From contig CBDAQR010000003.1 of NCBI GenBank assembly GCA_965199055.1, positions 1,674,001 through 1,738,000 on the forward strand: 64,000 nucleotides of DNA, read 5' to 3'. Below are positions 24,490 to 33,282 of this stretch, piece by piece (within the stretch, counting starts at the first letter, position 1; the number at the start of each line of letters is the position of its first letter). The translations under genes were made by a program, and so were the position numbers. A model generated the notes under the pieces. The model saw only the letters and a list, made by a program, of their open reading frames with translations. It searched no databases and had not been told where the DNA came from. This DNA is from CBDAQR01 sp965199055 (GTDB lineage Bacteria > Pseudomonadota > Gammaproteobacteria > Pseudomonadales > Halieaceae).

Positions 24490-26032
24490 CGCCATTATCA
24501 TTGGTGCTGGTCATAACGGACTGGTCTGCGCAGCGTATCTCGCCAAAGCCGGCAAACGTGTTGTCATTGTAGAGGCGAACGACACCCCCGGTGGTGGGGC
24601 TGCCAATCGTGAATTCACTCCGGAATACACCGTATCGGGGTTGGCCCACATCCTGCACTCCCTGCACCCGAAAGTCTGCAAAGAGCTTGGCCTGGAGTCT
24701 GCCGGCCTGAAAGTCGGGCCATCGATTGACACCATTAGCCTCGACAAGAACGGCAGGCACCTGACGCTAGGGCGAGATGCGGTAAGCGGTGACCATCTTT
24801 CCGCTGCAGATATAATGGCCTATGGCAACTTCAAGCAGGAATTCCGCGCCTACGCTGCGGCCCTGGAGCCGTTGACCATGAACAAGCCACCCCGGCTCAA
24901 GGACATGGATTTCACTGACAAGGTAACCCTGGCCAAACTAGGTTGGAAACTGCGCTTTGGCCTCGGCGCGGAGAGTTTGAGTGAATTCCTGCGGGTGGGC
25001 GGGATCAATATCTATGATGTATTGAATGACACCTTCGATGACGAAAGGCTAAAGGGGGCGATCAGTGTCGATGCCGTGCTCGGCCAGCACATGGGGCCAC
25101 GCACCCCCACCACCGTGCTCACCTACTTGAATCATATCCGCGGCGAAAACTATGCTGGAATGACCCTGCCAACCGGCGGTATGGGTGAAGTCGGCCAGGC
25201 ACTGGCCAGGACAGCCACCAGCGCAGGGGTCGAACTGAGAACCAATAGTCGTGTAGTAGAGATCCTCGTTGAAGACGGCCGCGCGACAGGGGTCAAACTG
25301 GACAATGGCGAAACCATCGAGGCCGCCATAGTCGTCTCTAACGCCGACGCCAAGAGCACATTCCTGAAGCTGGTCGATACCGCCGAGCAGGATGCCATGT
25401 TCGTGCACCGGGTTAACAACACCCGCACCAACGGCAACGTGGCAAGGCTGCATCTGGCACTGGACGGACTGCCGCGCATTGACGGACTCACCGAACAGGA
25501 ACTCAGCCAGCGCCTACTGATCGCACCGAACCTGCGCTACGTGGAGCACGCCTTCAACCACGCCAAGTATGGGGAATACTCGAACAACCCGGTGCTGGAG
25601 GTCACCATTCCCAGCCTGTCGGACCCTTCCCTCGCGCCTGATGGCAAGCACGTGATGTCCGTGTCTGCAACGTTTGCGCCTTACGACTTAAAAGCCGGCT
25701 GGGATAGCAATCGCGAGCTATTCGCTGACCGCGTTATAGAATTGATCGCGGAATATGCGGAGGGCTTCGCGCAGCAGATATTGCACCGGGAGCTTCTGAC
25801 GCCAGTCGATATCGAGCAGCAATACCATGTAACCGGCGGCCATTGGCACCACGGCGAGCTGGCCATAGACCAGTCGTTCATGATGCGTCCCGTGCACGGC
25901 AGCGCACAGTACGATACCCCGCTAGATGGGCTGTATCTCTGCGGCGCCAGCGCCCATCCCGGCGGCGGGATCACCGGCATTCCTGGTTACAACGCCGCTC
26001 GCCGCATTCTCGGTGTGGAGGGCAGTCAATGA
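24479..26032 (+). CDS. Phytoene-desaturase-like FAD oxidoreductase, type A
   Basis: A 517-residue flavoprotein starting MMTDAIIIGAGHNGLVCAAY. Type A marks are ANDTPGGGAANREFTPEY near residue 35, a histidine-rich VTGGHWHHGELAIDQ near residue 460 and YLCGASAHPGGGITGIPG. The start overlaps the end of the type B gene by 11 bases, and the stop overlaps the GcvT ATG by 4 bases, so the three genes are translationally linked. The HWHH motif is shared with the copy at 30125 but replaced by NIFQ in type B, which suggests different active-site chemistry in the two partners. Confidence 0.9.
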   Translation: MMTDAIIIGAGHNGLVCAAYLAKAGKRVVIVEANDTPGGGAANREFTPEYTVSGLAHILHSLHPKVCKELGLESAGLKVGPSIDTISLDKNGRHLTLGRDAVSGDHLSAADIMAYGNFKQEFRAYAAALEPLTMNKPPRLKDMDFTDKVTLAKLGWKLRFGLGAESLSEFLRVGGINIYDVLNDTFDDERLKGAISVDAVLGQHMGPRTPTTVLTYLNHIRGENYAGMTLPTGGMGEVGQALARTATSAGVELRTNSRVVEILVEDGRATGVKLDNGETIEAAIVVSNADAKSTFLKLVDTAEQDAMFVHRVNNTRTNGNVARLHLALDGLPRIDGLTEQELSQRLLIAPNLRYVEHAFNHAKYGEYSNNPVLEVTIPSLSDPSLAPDGKHVMSVSATFAPYDLKAGWDSNRELFADRVIELIAEYAEGFAQQILHRELLTPVDIEQQYHVTGGHWHHGELAIDQSFMMRPVHGSAQYDTPLDGLYLCGASAHPGGGITGIPGYNAARRILGVEGSQ

Positions 26033-27225
26033 GCGATTTCGATTTCAGGAAGAGTCTCCGCCCCTCCCCCTTCACGGCACGCATCGAAGCGCTGAGCCAG
26101 GTCGAAAGCTGGAGCGGGTGGAACGGATACAAGACCGCGCGAGTGTTGGACACCCTGGCCGCAGAGTACTTTGCGATTCGCAGTTCCTGCAGCGTCATGG
26201 ACCTGACACCCATGGAGAAATATCGCATTACCGGGCCAGATGCTGAAAAGTTTCTAACCCGACTCGTAACGCGCGACATCAGCAAGCTGCGCCCCGCGCG
26301 AGTGACCTATGTGCTGTGGTGCAACGACGAGGGCAAGGTCATCGACGACGGCACCATCTTCCATCTTGGCAGTGATGGCTATCGGCTTTGTTCCCAGCAC
26401 CACCAGCTGGACTGGTTCCGGATATCCGCCCTGGGCATGGATGTGCAGATCGAGGAAGAGACCGACGATATCGCCGCCCTCTCCGTGCAGGGTCCAACCT
26501 CCTACTCAGTTCTCGCAGCAGCTGGTATCGAGGGGCTCGAGCAGGTGAAGCCCTTTGATATCCTGCATACACAGCTACATGGATTTGACCTAACGGTTTC
26601 GCGCACCGGCTTTACCGGTGATCTTGGCTACGAATTGTGGACCGATCCCGAAAACGCGCTAGCGCTGTGGGATGCCATCTTCGCGATGAAAGAGCGTGGG
26701 CTCTAAGATGTGCGCACCATCGGTCTGGATGCGCTGGAGATGGTTCGTATAGAAGCGGGTTTCATCCTACCCGGCGATGATTTTAATACCGCCGAGACGG
26801 CGGTAAGAGCTGGCTATGACCGATCGCCGTATGAGCTTGGCCTCGGCTGGGCCGTGTCCTTGGACAAGCCGAATTTTACGGGCAAGCGGGCGCTGCTCAG
26901 GGAAAAAGCTCTACCTATCCAGCGCCGGCTGGTGAAGCTGTCGATTGAGGGCAACAAGCCACCCAAGGACGCCTTTCTCTACGACCGTGAAGGCGGTAAG
27001 CGTATTGGCACCATCAAGACCACGATCTGGTCACCCATTCTGAAGGCCAACCTGGCAATGGCCGACATCGAGTACGAAGACGGCAAGGTACCCGATGAGA
27101 TCTGGGCCGAGATTTACTACCAGAAAGAACTGGAGTGGATGTCGACCTGGGCCCGCTGCGAGATTTCGAACAAGCCCTTCTGGGCACCTGAGAGAAAATC
27201 GCTAACCCCGCCCGCGCGTTTCTAA
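26029..27225 (+). pseudogene. GcvT-like folate-dependent methyl/aminomethyltransferase, in-frame stop
   Basis: The frame from ATG 26029 to 27225 would encode a 398-residue GcvT-family protein, the same length as the intact copy at 33272, but TAA at 26704-26706 interrupts it after residue 225. The same frame continues with intact family sequence (RTIGLDALEMVRIEAGF, then KPFWAPE near the end). The N-part holds VIDDGTIF (the region of the catalytic aspartate of T-proteins) and TGFTGDLGYELW. One base change (for example TAC or TAT to TAA, restoring GLYD) explains it. GcvT proteins move one-carbon units onto tetrahydrofolate. It is either a genuine null allele or a base-call error; a GTG at 26710 could at best start a fragment. 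Confidence 0.8.
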
Positions 27226-27249
27226 CGATTCAAGCTTAAGCGCAAGCAA

Positions 27250-28122
27250 TCAGGGCGAAAAAACAACCGTCTTGTTGCCACGCACTATCACCCTGTCTTC
27301 CAGGTGATAACGCAATCCTCGCGAAAGTACTGACTGCTCGACATCCCTCCCCAGTCGAACCAGGTCATCTTTGGTGCAGGCGTGGTTAACGCGAATTACG
27401 TCCTGCTCAATAATTGGGCCCTCATCCAGGTCCTCAGTTACATAGTGGCAGGTGGCCCCAATCAGCTTAACGCCGCGCTCGTAGGCTTTCTGGTAAGGGT
27501 TGGCGCCAATAAAAGATGGCAGAAAGCTGTGATGGATGTTGATTAGCCTGCCCGCGTATTTCTCACACAATGCGGGAGGGATTATCTGCATGTAGCGTGC
27601 GAGTACGATGGTATCGGCACTATGCCGTTCCACGATCGCCTCAACTTCCGCAAAGGCTGCGGACTTGTCCTCCTTGGGTACAGGCACGTGGTGAAAAGGA
27701 ATGCCATGCCATTCCACCATGCTGCGCAGATTATCATGATTAGAGATCACACAAGGAATTTCGCAGAGCAGTTCCTCGTTCTTCCAACGATGCAGTATAT
27801 CTGCCAGGCAATGCGAGGCATGGCTGGCCATGATCACAACGCGCTGCCGCTCACTACCCTGGCGTACATACCAGTCCATATCCAGGCCAGCCGCCAATGA
27901 CGCAAAGGCGTCGCGAAACTCCTCCAGACCGAGCATCATCTTTCGCGCATCGATGACATTGCGCATGAAAAACCACTCCTGCTGACGGTCAGTGTGATTG
28001 TTCGACTCGAGGAGAGAGCCTCCATGTTCAGCGACAAATCCCGAAACAGCGGCGACCAGGCCTGTTTGATCCGGGCAGGACGTAACTAAAGTGTAAGTTT
28101 GCATTTCGGCTTCTTGATTCAT
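27250..28122 (-). CDS. purU: Formyltetrahydrofolate deformylase
   Basis: A 290-residue protein with an N-terminal ACT domain (LVTSCPDQTGLVAAVSGFVA) and a C-terminal formyl-transferase fold carrying VISNHDNLRSMVEWHGIPFH, the catalytic INIHHSFLPSF and TEDLDEGPIIEQ. PurU hydrolyses 10-formyl-tetrahydrofolate to formate and free folate. Its place directly after a GcvT-type gene is informative: C1 groups loaded on folate could leave as formate, as in glycine-betaine and sarcosine demethylation clusters. It is convergent with the GcvT copy. ATG 28122 has only a poor ribosome site; MQTYTLVTSC at 28104 is an equally plausible start. Confidence 0.92.
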   Translation of the reverse strand: MNQEAEMQTYTLVTSCPDQTGLVAAVSGFVAEHGGSLLESNNHTDRQQEWFFMRNVIDARKMMLGLEEFRDAFASLAAGLDMDWYVRQGSERQRVVIMASHASHCLADILHRWKNEELLCEIPCVISNHDNLRSMVEWHGIPFHHVPVPKEDKSAAFAEVEAIVERHSADTIVLARYMQIIPPALCEKYAGRLINIHHSFLPSFIGANPYQKAYERGVKLIGATCHYVTEDLDEGPIIEQDVIRVNHACTKDDLVRLGRDVEQSVLSRGLRYHLEDRVIVRGNKTVVFSP

Positions 28123-28159
28123 GCCTCAGATTAGATCATTCAATCACGGATTGGCACAA

Positions 28160-28177
28160 CCGAGCGGGACGGCTCGG
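28160..28177. promoter_or_regulatory. Inverted repeat CCGAGC-N6-GCTCGG in the purU/ABC divergent gap
   Basis: A perfect 6-base GC-rich inverted repeat lies between the divergent starts of purU and the ABC exporter, 20 bases before the exporter's -10 box. It could be an operator. There is no T-run, so it is not a terminator. Confidence 0.35.
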
Positions 28178-28196
28178 AGCACCAGCCAATACTAGC

Positions 28197-28202
28197 TATA
28201 AT
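28197..28202 (+). promoter_or_regulatory. TATAAT -10 box of the ABC exporter
   Basis: A perfect TATAAT ends eight bases before ATG 28211, so transcription would start almost at the start codon. No ribosome site precedes the ATG, which fits a leaderless message. The -35 region is weak. Confidence 0.5.
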
Positions 28203-28210
28203 TCCGCGCC

Positions 28211-30043
28211 ATGCTATTTAAGTTTTTTGAAAATCTGGTAGACCCGTTTCCACCGGGACCACCCCGAGCAGCGCCGCGTTCTGTCTATCGTTTCTGTCGT
28301 GATCACTCGCGCGGACTGGAATTCTACCTGCTCCTGATGGCGGTACTCAGTATGGGTATCGCCATGGTGGAAGTCGCTCTGTTCGCGCTCATGGGCGAAG
28401 TCGTAGACTGGCTAGCGGCGCATACCCCCGAGGACCTGGCCGAAGGCCGGGGAAACCATTTGTTGTGGCTGGGACTCGGCGTGATCGTGTCCTACCCGAT
28501 ACTAGTAGTCATGCAGTCGCTGATCATCCACCAGACACTCATGGGAAACTTCCCGATGATCGTACGCTGGCAGGTTCACCGGAGATTGTTACGCCAGAGC
28601 CTGAGCTTTTTCCAGGATGAGTTTGCGGGCCGAGTGGCGACCCGCGTCATGCAAACCGCGTTAGCCGTTCGTACTACAGTGATGAAGCTACTCGATATAC
28701 TGGTCTATGTCGGCGTGTATTTTCTCACCACGCTGTCGCTGTTCGGCACCATTGATCCTCGACTGACGCTGCCGCTACTCGCATGGCTCGCTATTTACTG
28801 CACAATTTTGTACGTCCTGCTACCGCGCTTGCAGGACATATCTGAGCGCCAGGCGGACGCTCGGGCCATGATGACCGGTCGCATAGCAGACAGCTATACC
28901 AATATCTCCACCGTGAAACTGTTCTCCCACGCTCGCCGGGAGTCCGACTATGCGCGTGAGGGCATGGAGAGCTTCCTGGGCACCGTCCACCCCCAGATGC
29001 GACTGGTGACCTGGATGGAGACCTCGGTCACCGTCAACAATACCCTAATGGTGTTCTCGGTAAGCCTCCTATCGCTGTACCTGTGGTCACAAGGTGCAAT
29101 ATCACCCGGCGCCATCGCCGCAGCCATCGGCTTATGCCTGCGCCTTAACGGCACCTCAGAATGGATCATGTGGGAGGTGTCTGACCTGTTCGAGAACATC
29201 GGCACTCTCAAGGACGGCACTAACGCATTCTCACAGGAAATCAGCGTCGCAGACCGCAAGGATGCAGCGAGCATGGAAGCGCCGCGCGGTGAGATTCGTT
29301 TTGAAAATGTCAGCTTTCGCTATGGGGAGAACATACCCGTATTTGAACACCTGAACCTCGCTATAGCCGCCGGAGAGAAGGTGGGTGTTGTCGGTCGTTC
29401 CGGCGCAGGTAAATCCACCCTGGTTAATCTTTTGCTGCGTTTCTACAACCTGCAAGGCGGACGCATTTTAGTCGACGGCCAGGACATTGCGATGGTAAGC
29501 CAGGAGAGCCTGCGCGCCAGCATCGGCATGGTGACGCAGGACACCTCACTGCTGCACCGTACCGTACGGGAAAACATACTCTATGGTCGCGCCAATGCCA
29601 GCGAAGAGGACATGCTACAAGCCGTGCGCCAGGCGGAAGCACTGAGCTTTATCGAGACACTGGAGGATCAGGCAGGCAGGACCGGTTTCGACGCGCAAGT
29701 GGGCGAGCGCGGCGTAAAACTCAGCGGAGGGCAACGCCAGCGCATCGCCATAGCCAGGGTCATGCTCAAAAACGCACCCATTCTTATTTTGGACGAGGCG
29801 ACATCAGCCTTGGATTCTGAGGTTGAACTGGCTATTCAGGGCAGCCTCAACCAGCTGATGCAGGGAAAGACCGTCATTGCTATTGCACACCGGCTGTCGA
29901 CCATCGCAGCTATGGATCGCCTGCTCGTCCTCGACGCAGGAAGAATCGTAGAGTCGGGCACACACGCTGAGCTGTTGGAGCAAGGGGGAATCTACGCTCG
30001 CCTGTGGGATCACCAATCAGGTGGATTTATCGGCCTGGAGTAG
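28211..30043 (+). CDS. ABC exporter, fused membrane and ATPase domains
   Basis: A 610-residue half-transporter. Six membrane helices occupy residues about 35-330. The ATPase domain has Walker A GRSGAGKST near residue 395, the signature LSGGQRQRIAIARVML near 505 and Walker B ILILDEATSALD near 528, followed by the H-loop AIAHRLST. It should work as a homodimer exporting a lipid, peptide or small molecule. It lies alone between two B/A/GcvT modules, reading in the same direction as the second, so it may export a product or toxic intermediate of that pathway. Substrate unknown. Confidence 0.92.
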   Translation: MLFKFFENLVDPFPPGPPRAAPRSVYRFCRDHSRGLEFYLLLMAVLSMGIAMVEVALFALMGEVVDWLAAHTPEDLAEGRGNHLLWLGLGVIVSYPILVVMQSLIIHQTLMGNFPMIVRWQVHRRLLRQSLSFFQDEFAGRVATRVMQTALAVRTTVMKLLDILVYVGVYFLTTLSLFGTIDPRLTLPLLAWLAIYCTILYVLLPRLQDISERQADARAMMTGRIADSYTNISTVKLFSHARRESDYAREGMESFLGTVHPQMRLVTWMETSVTVNNTLMVFSVSLLSLYLWSQGAISPGAIAAAIGLCLRLNGTSEWIMWEVSDLFENIGTLKDGTNAFSQEISVADRKDAASMEAPRGEIRFENVSFRYGENIPVFEHLNLAIAAGEKVGVVGRSGAGKSTLVNLLLRFYNLQGGRILVDGQDIAMVSQESLRASIGMVTQDTSLLHRTVRENILYGRANASEEDMLQAVRQAEALSFIETLEDQAGRTGFDAQVGERGVKLSGGQRQRIAIARVMLKNAPILILDEATSALDSEVELAIQGSLNQLMQGKTVIAIAHRLSTIAAMDRLLVLDAGRIVESGTHAELLEQGGIYARLWDHQSGGFIGLE

Positions 30044-30048
30044 GCAAT

Positions 30049-30068
30049 TCTTGGCGTATAGGCGCGGT
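30049..30068 (+). repeat. 20-base identical intergenic element, copy 3
   Basis: TCTTGGCGTATAGGCGCGGT, identical to 22818-22837, begins 5 bases after the ABC exporter stop and ends 56 bases before the type A flavoprotein start. Confidence 0.65.
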
Positions 30069-30124
30069 TGTTGGGCCATAGGTCTCTGTCTAAGCTTCGT
30101 TCAAACAAAACTGGTAGGTTTCCC

Positions 30125-31666
30125 TTGTCCTCATACGACACCATCATCATCGGTGGAGGTCACAACGGCCTCATCTGCGCGGCGTATCTCGCTAGAGCAG
30201 GGCAAAAAGTACTCTTGCTGGAAGCGAACGAAGCACTCGGCGGGCTCGCTTCCACCCGCGATTTTCATCCAGGGTTTAAGGCCAGCGTAGCGCACAGCCT
30301 GCAACATTTTTCAGCGAAGATCGCTAACGATCTGCAGCTGGAGAATTATGGCTACAGCGGCGGCAAACCGATTCCTACGCTGGCCTTATCCGACACCGGT
30401 CAGCACGTGCGCATTCTTGGCGATACGGTTACCGGCGTTAGTAATAAAGATGCCAGCCGCTATAAAGCTTACCGAGCACAGCTGCTCAAATTCGCTAAGG
30501 CCTTGGCACCTTCCTGGATGAAGACCATGCCACCCGTGGGCAACAACAGCCTGAAGGAGCTTCTGACTTTCGCCCAGGTCGGCCTGAAGCTGAAATTGCT
30601 GGGCCGACAGGATATGCGCGAGTTCTTACGCATCGCCGCCCTACCTTCGCGCGACCTGATGGACGAAAACTTTGACAGCGATCTCCTGAAGGCGGCGCTT
30701 AGCTGGGATGGCCTGGTGGGTTCAACCCAAGCGCCACGCTCGCCCAACAATACCGTGCTGATGATGTTGTATCGCATGACCGGTGAACACGGTGGCGATC
30801 ATAGTCTGCCTGACGGTGGAATAAGGTCACTCGTCTCCGCCCTGGCGGCATCGGCGGAACAGTCTGGCACGGAAATTCGCACGGGCTGCTCCGTAAAGAG
30901 CATTAATATTGAGGCCGGTGAAAACGGACTCAATGCCACCGGTGTTACGCTCGCCGACGGAAGCACTTTGAGTGCATCTCGCGTGGTTTCCGCTGCCGAT
31001 CCCAAGACCACCTTTCTGAACCTCGTTGGAGCCGCCAACCTGGAGATCGAGTTCACCAACCGTATTCATCGCCTGCGCAGCAAGGGTTATGTGGCCAAGC
31101 TGCACCTTGCGCTATCGGGCAAGCCTGCGTTTACGGGAGTCGATGATGACCACTGTCGCATGATCATCGCGCCTGAAATGGACGCCATAGAATTCGCCTG
31201 GGATGACGCCAAGTATGGTCAATGCCCCGAGCAACCGGTGATGGAAATTCAGGTGCCTAGCTTCGCCGACGCCTCGCTCGCGCCCGAAGGCCAGCACGTG
31301 CTATCGGCCAATGTCATGTATATCCCTTATGAACTGAAGGGCGGCTGGACTGATGCGGCTCGCAGTGAACTACTCGAACAACTGCTGCAAGGTTTGTGTC
31401 GTTATGCCCCAGGCCTTCGCGAGAAGATATTGCATGCCGAACTGCTGACACCGGCCGACCTGGAACGCGACTGGCGGGTAAGCGGTGGCCACTGGCATCA
31501 CGGCGAATTCGCCATGGATCAAATGTTGATGATGCGGCCCACTTATGAGGCTGCACAACACAGCACGCCTATTCCCGGTTTGTACCTGTGTAGCGCCGGC
31601 TGTCATCCGGGTGGTGATATATGCGGCGCGCCTGGACATAACGCCGCCAGGGAGATTTTGGCATGA
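30125..31666 (+). CDS. Phytoene-desaturase-like FAD oxidoreductase, type A
   Basis: First gene of the third module. The frame is open from an ATG at 30068, but the family pattern M-x-x-YDTIIIGGGHNG places the start at TTG 30125, preceded by TAGG; this gives 513 residues, like the other type A copy. It has EANEALGGLASTRDFHPGF, VSGGHWHHGEFAMDQ near residue 455 and YLCSAGCHPGGDICGAPG at the C-terminus (GGD where others have GGG). It overlaps the type B gene by 4 bases. Gene order here is A-B-GcvT, the reverse of the 22876 module, so the modules are not a simple recent tandem copy. Reaction unknown. Confidence 0.87.
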   Translation: MSSYDTIIIGGGHNGLICAAYLARAGQKVLLLEANEALGGLASTRDFHPGFKASVAHSLQHFSAKIANDLQLENYGYSGGKPIPTLALSDTGQHVRILGDTVTGVSNKDASRYKAYRAQLLKFAKALAPSWMKTMPPVGNNSLKELLTFAQVGLKLKLLGRQDMREFLRIAALPSRDLMDENFDSDLLKAALSWDGLVGSTQAPRSPNNTVLMMLYRMTGEHGGDHSLPDGGIRSLVSALAASAEQSGTEIRTGCSVKSINIEAGENGLNATGVTLADGSTLSASRVVSAADPKTTFLNLVGAANLEIEFTNRIHRLRSKGYVAKLHLALSGKPAFTGVDDDHCRMIIAPEMDAIEFAWDDAKYGQCPEQPVMEIQVPSFADASLAPEGQHVLSANVMYIPYELKGGWTDAARSELLEQLLQGLCRYAPGLREKILHAELLTPADLERDWRVSGGHWHHGEFAMDQMLMMRPTYEAAQHSTPIPGLYLCSAGCHPGGDICGAPGHNAAREILA

Positions 31667-33282
31667 AGCGCTACGATGCCATCATCATTGGTGCTGGACA
31701 CAACGGCCTGACCAATGCCGCCTACCTGGCCAAGGCGGGCCTGGAGGTCCTTGTCGTCGAAAAGAACGACTATATTGGCGGCGCTGCCGTAACCCGAGAA
31801 ATGCACGAAGGCTGGTTCTACTCCAGTTGTTCTTACGTCTGCTCGATGATGCGCCAGTCCATTCACAGAGACTTGAATCTGACCAGGCATGGATTGATTC
31901 TTGTGCCCTACCTGGGCACGGTCAACTTCGGCGACGACGGGAGCGTCTTACTCGACTATCACGCTGAGGAAGCGAACTACAACATGCTGCGGGCGCGAAA
32001 CCCGCACGATGCAGACGCCATGTTCCGCTTCCAGGCGGACCTGAATCGCTACGCCCAGCTGATTCGCAAGACCCTGCTGCGCACACCGCCCGACCCTACC
32101 TCGATGCGGCCCAGGGATATCAAAGAGCTGTTGTGGTTGGCCAAGGAATTTTGGGCGCTGGGGGAACAGGAGCTTTACGAGTATATCCGTTTCTTCACCA
32201 TGAGCGCCGCCGAGTTCCTGGACGATTACTTCGAAGATGAGCTGATTAAGGCGGCCATGGCCAGCCCAGGCATTATTGGCACGGCGCTGGGCGTATACTC
32301 TCCGGGCTCTGCCTACATTTTGCTGCATCACGTCATGGGTGATGTCGATGGCAGTATTGGCGCATGGGGACTGGCGCGCGGCGGCATGGGCGCCATCTCT
32401 CACGCGATCGCCGGCGCGGTAAAGGAGCACGGCGGCGAGATTCGCACCAATGCAGGTGTCGAGCAGATCATCGTTAAGAATGGGAAGGCCGTCGGCGCAG
32501 CGCTGGAAGGTGGCGAAGAGGTCTACGCCAACATCGTAGTATCTAATCTGGATGCCAAACGAACCTTTACCAAGGTGATGGACAAGAAGGATCTGCCGGA
32601 AGGGGTTTACGAGCGCGCCAAGAATTTCAAGATTCGCGGTTCTTCCGGCAAGGTGAATATCGCCCTCTCCGGCATGCCCAAATTTACTAACGTGCCCGAT
32701 AACCGCTACATCAATCGCGGCGGCCAGGGTTTCACCGGCTCTCTGGAAACCATGGAACGAGCCTATGACTGCTGGAAGCGCGGGCGCTGGTCCGATAACC
32801 CCTTCGTCGAGTCGGTAATTCCATCGGCCTGGGACCCCACTGTCGCGCCGGCCGGAAAGCACTGGATGTCTAATTTCGTGCAGTATTGTCCGCCGGAACT
32901 GGCGGATGGCCCCTGGACGCCTGAGAAACGCGATGCGTTCGGAGAATCCGTCATCGCAAAAATCGAGCGGTACTCACCCGGGTTCAGGGAGTTGATAGTG
33001 CACATGGAAGTGCGAACTCCCTTTGAAATCGAGAACGAGGTGGGGCTGACCGAGGGCAACATCTTCCAGGGTGAACTGACCATCGATCAGCTGCTCTTCA
33101 ACCGACCCTTCCCTGGCTACGCCCAGTACAGGATGCCGGTCAAGAACATGTATATGTGCGGCTCTTCCACCCACCCGGGTGGCGGTGTGTCATCGGCCTG
33201 CGGTGCCAATGCCGCGCGCGAAATTCTAATGGACCTTAAACGACCGAACACCGTGCCGGAGGACGACTGCTATGACGAGTAA
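31663..33282 (+). CDS. Phytoene-desaturase-like FAD oxidoreductase, type B
   Basis: A 539-residue type B flavoprotein: MKRYDAIIIGAGHNGLTNAA, GGAAVTREMHEGWFYSSCSY, KIRGSSGKVNIALSGMPKF in the middle, NIFQGELTIDQLLFNRPFPG near residue 470, and MYMCGSSTHPGGGVSSACG at the end. Starts in an ATGA overlap with the type A gene and overlaps the following GcvT gene by 11 bases, so the three products are probably made in step. A long open frame on the opposite strand (31948-32862) is a codon-bias shadow. Confidence 0.9.
   Translation: MKRYDAIIIGAGHNGLTNAAYLAKAGLEVLVVEKNDYIGGAAVTREMHEGWFYSSCSYVCSMMRQSIHRDLNLTRHGLILVPYLGTVNFGDDGSVLLDYHAEEANYNMLRARNPHDADAMFRFQADLNRYAQLIRKTLLRTPPDPTSMRPRDIKELLWLAKEFWALGEQELYEYIRFFTMSAAEFLDDYFEDELIKAAMASPGIIGTALGVYSPGSAYILLHHVMGDVDGSIGAWGLARGGMGAISHAIAGAVKEHGGEIRTNAGVEQIIVKNGKAVGAALEGGEEVYANIVVSNLDAKRTFTKVMDKKDLPEGVYERAKNFKIRGSSGKVNIALSGMPKFTNVPDNRYINRGGQGFTGSLETMERAYDCWKRGRWSDNPFVESVIPSAWDPTVAPAGKHWMSNFVQYCPPELADGPWTPEKRDAFGESVIAKIERYSPGFRELIVHMEVRTPFEIENEVGLTEGNIFQGELTIDQLLFNRPFPGYAQYRMPVKNMYMCGSSTHPGGGVSSACGANAAREILMDLKRPNTVPEDDCYDE

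Noticed and set aside
31948..32862. 304-residue open frame antisense to the type B flavoprotein
   Set aside because: It lies fully inside a well-supported gene, has no recognisable domain or ribosome site, and such long antisense frames are expected in GC-rich coding DNA.
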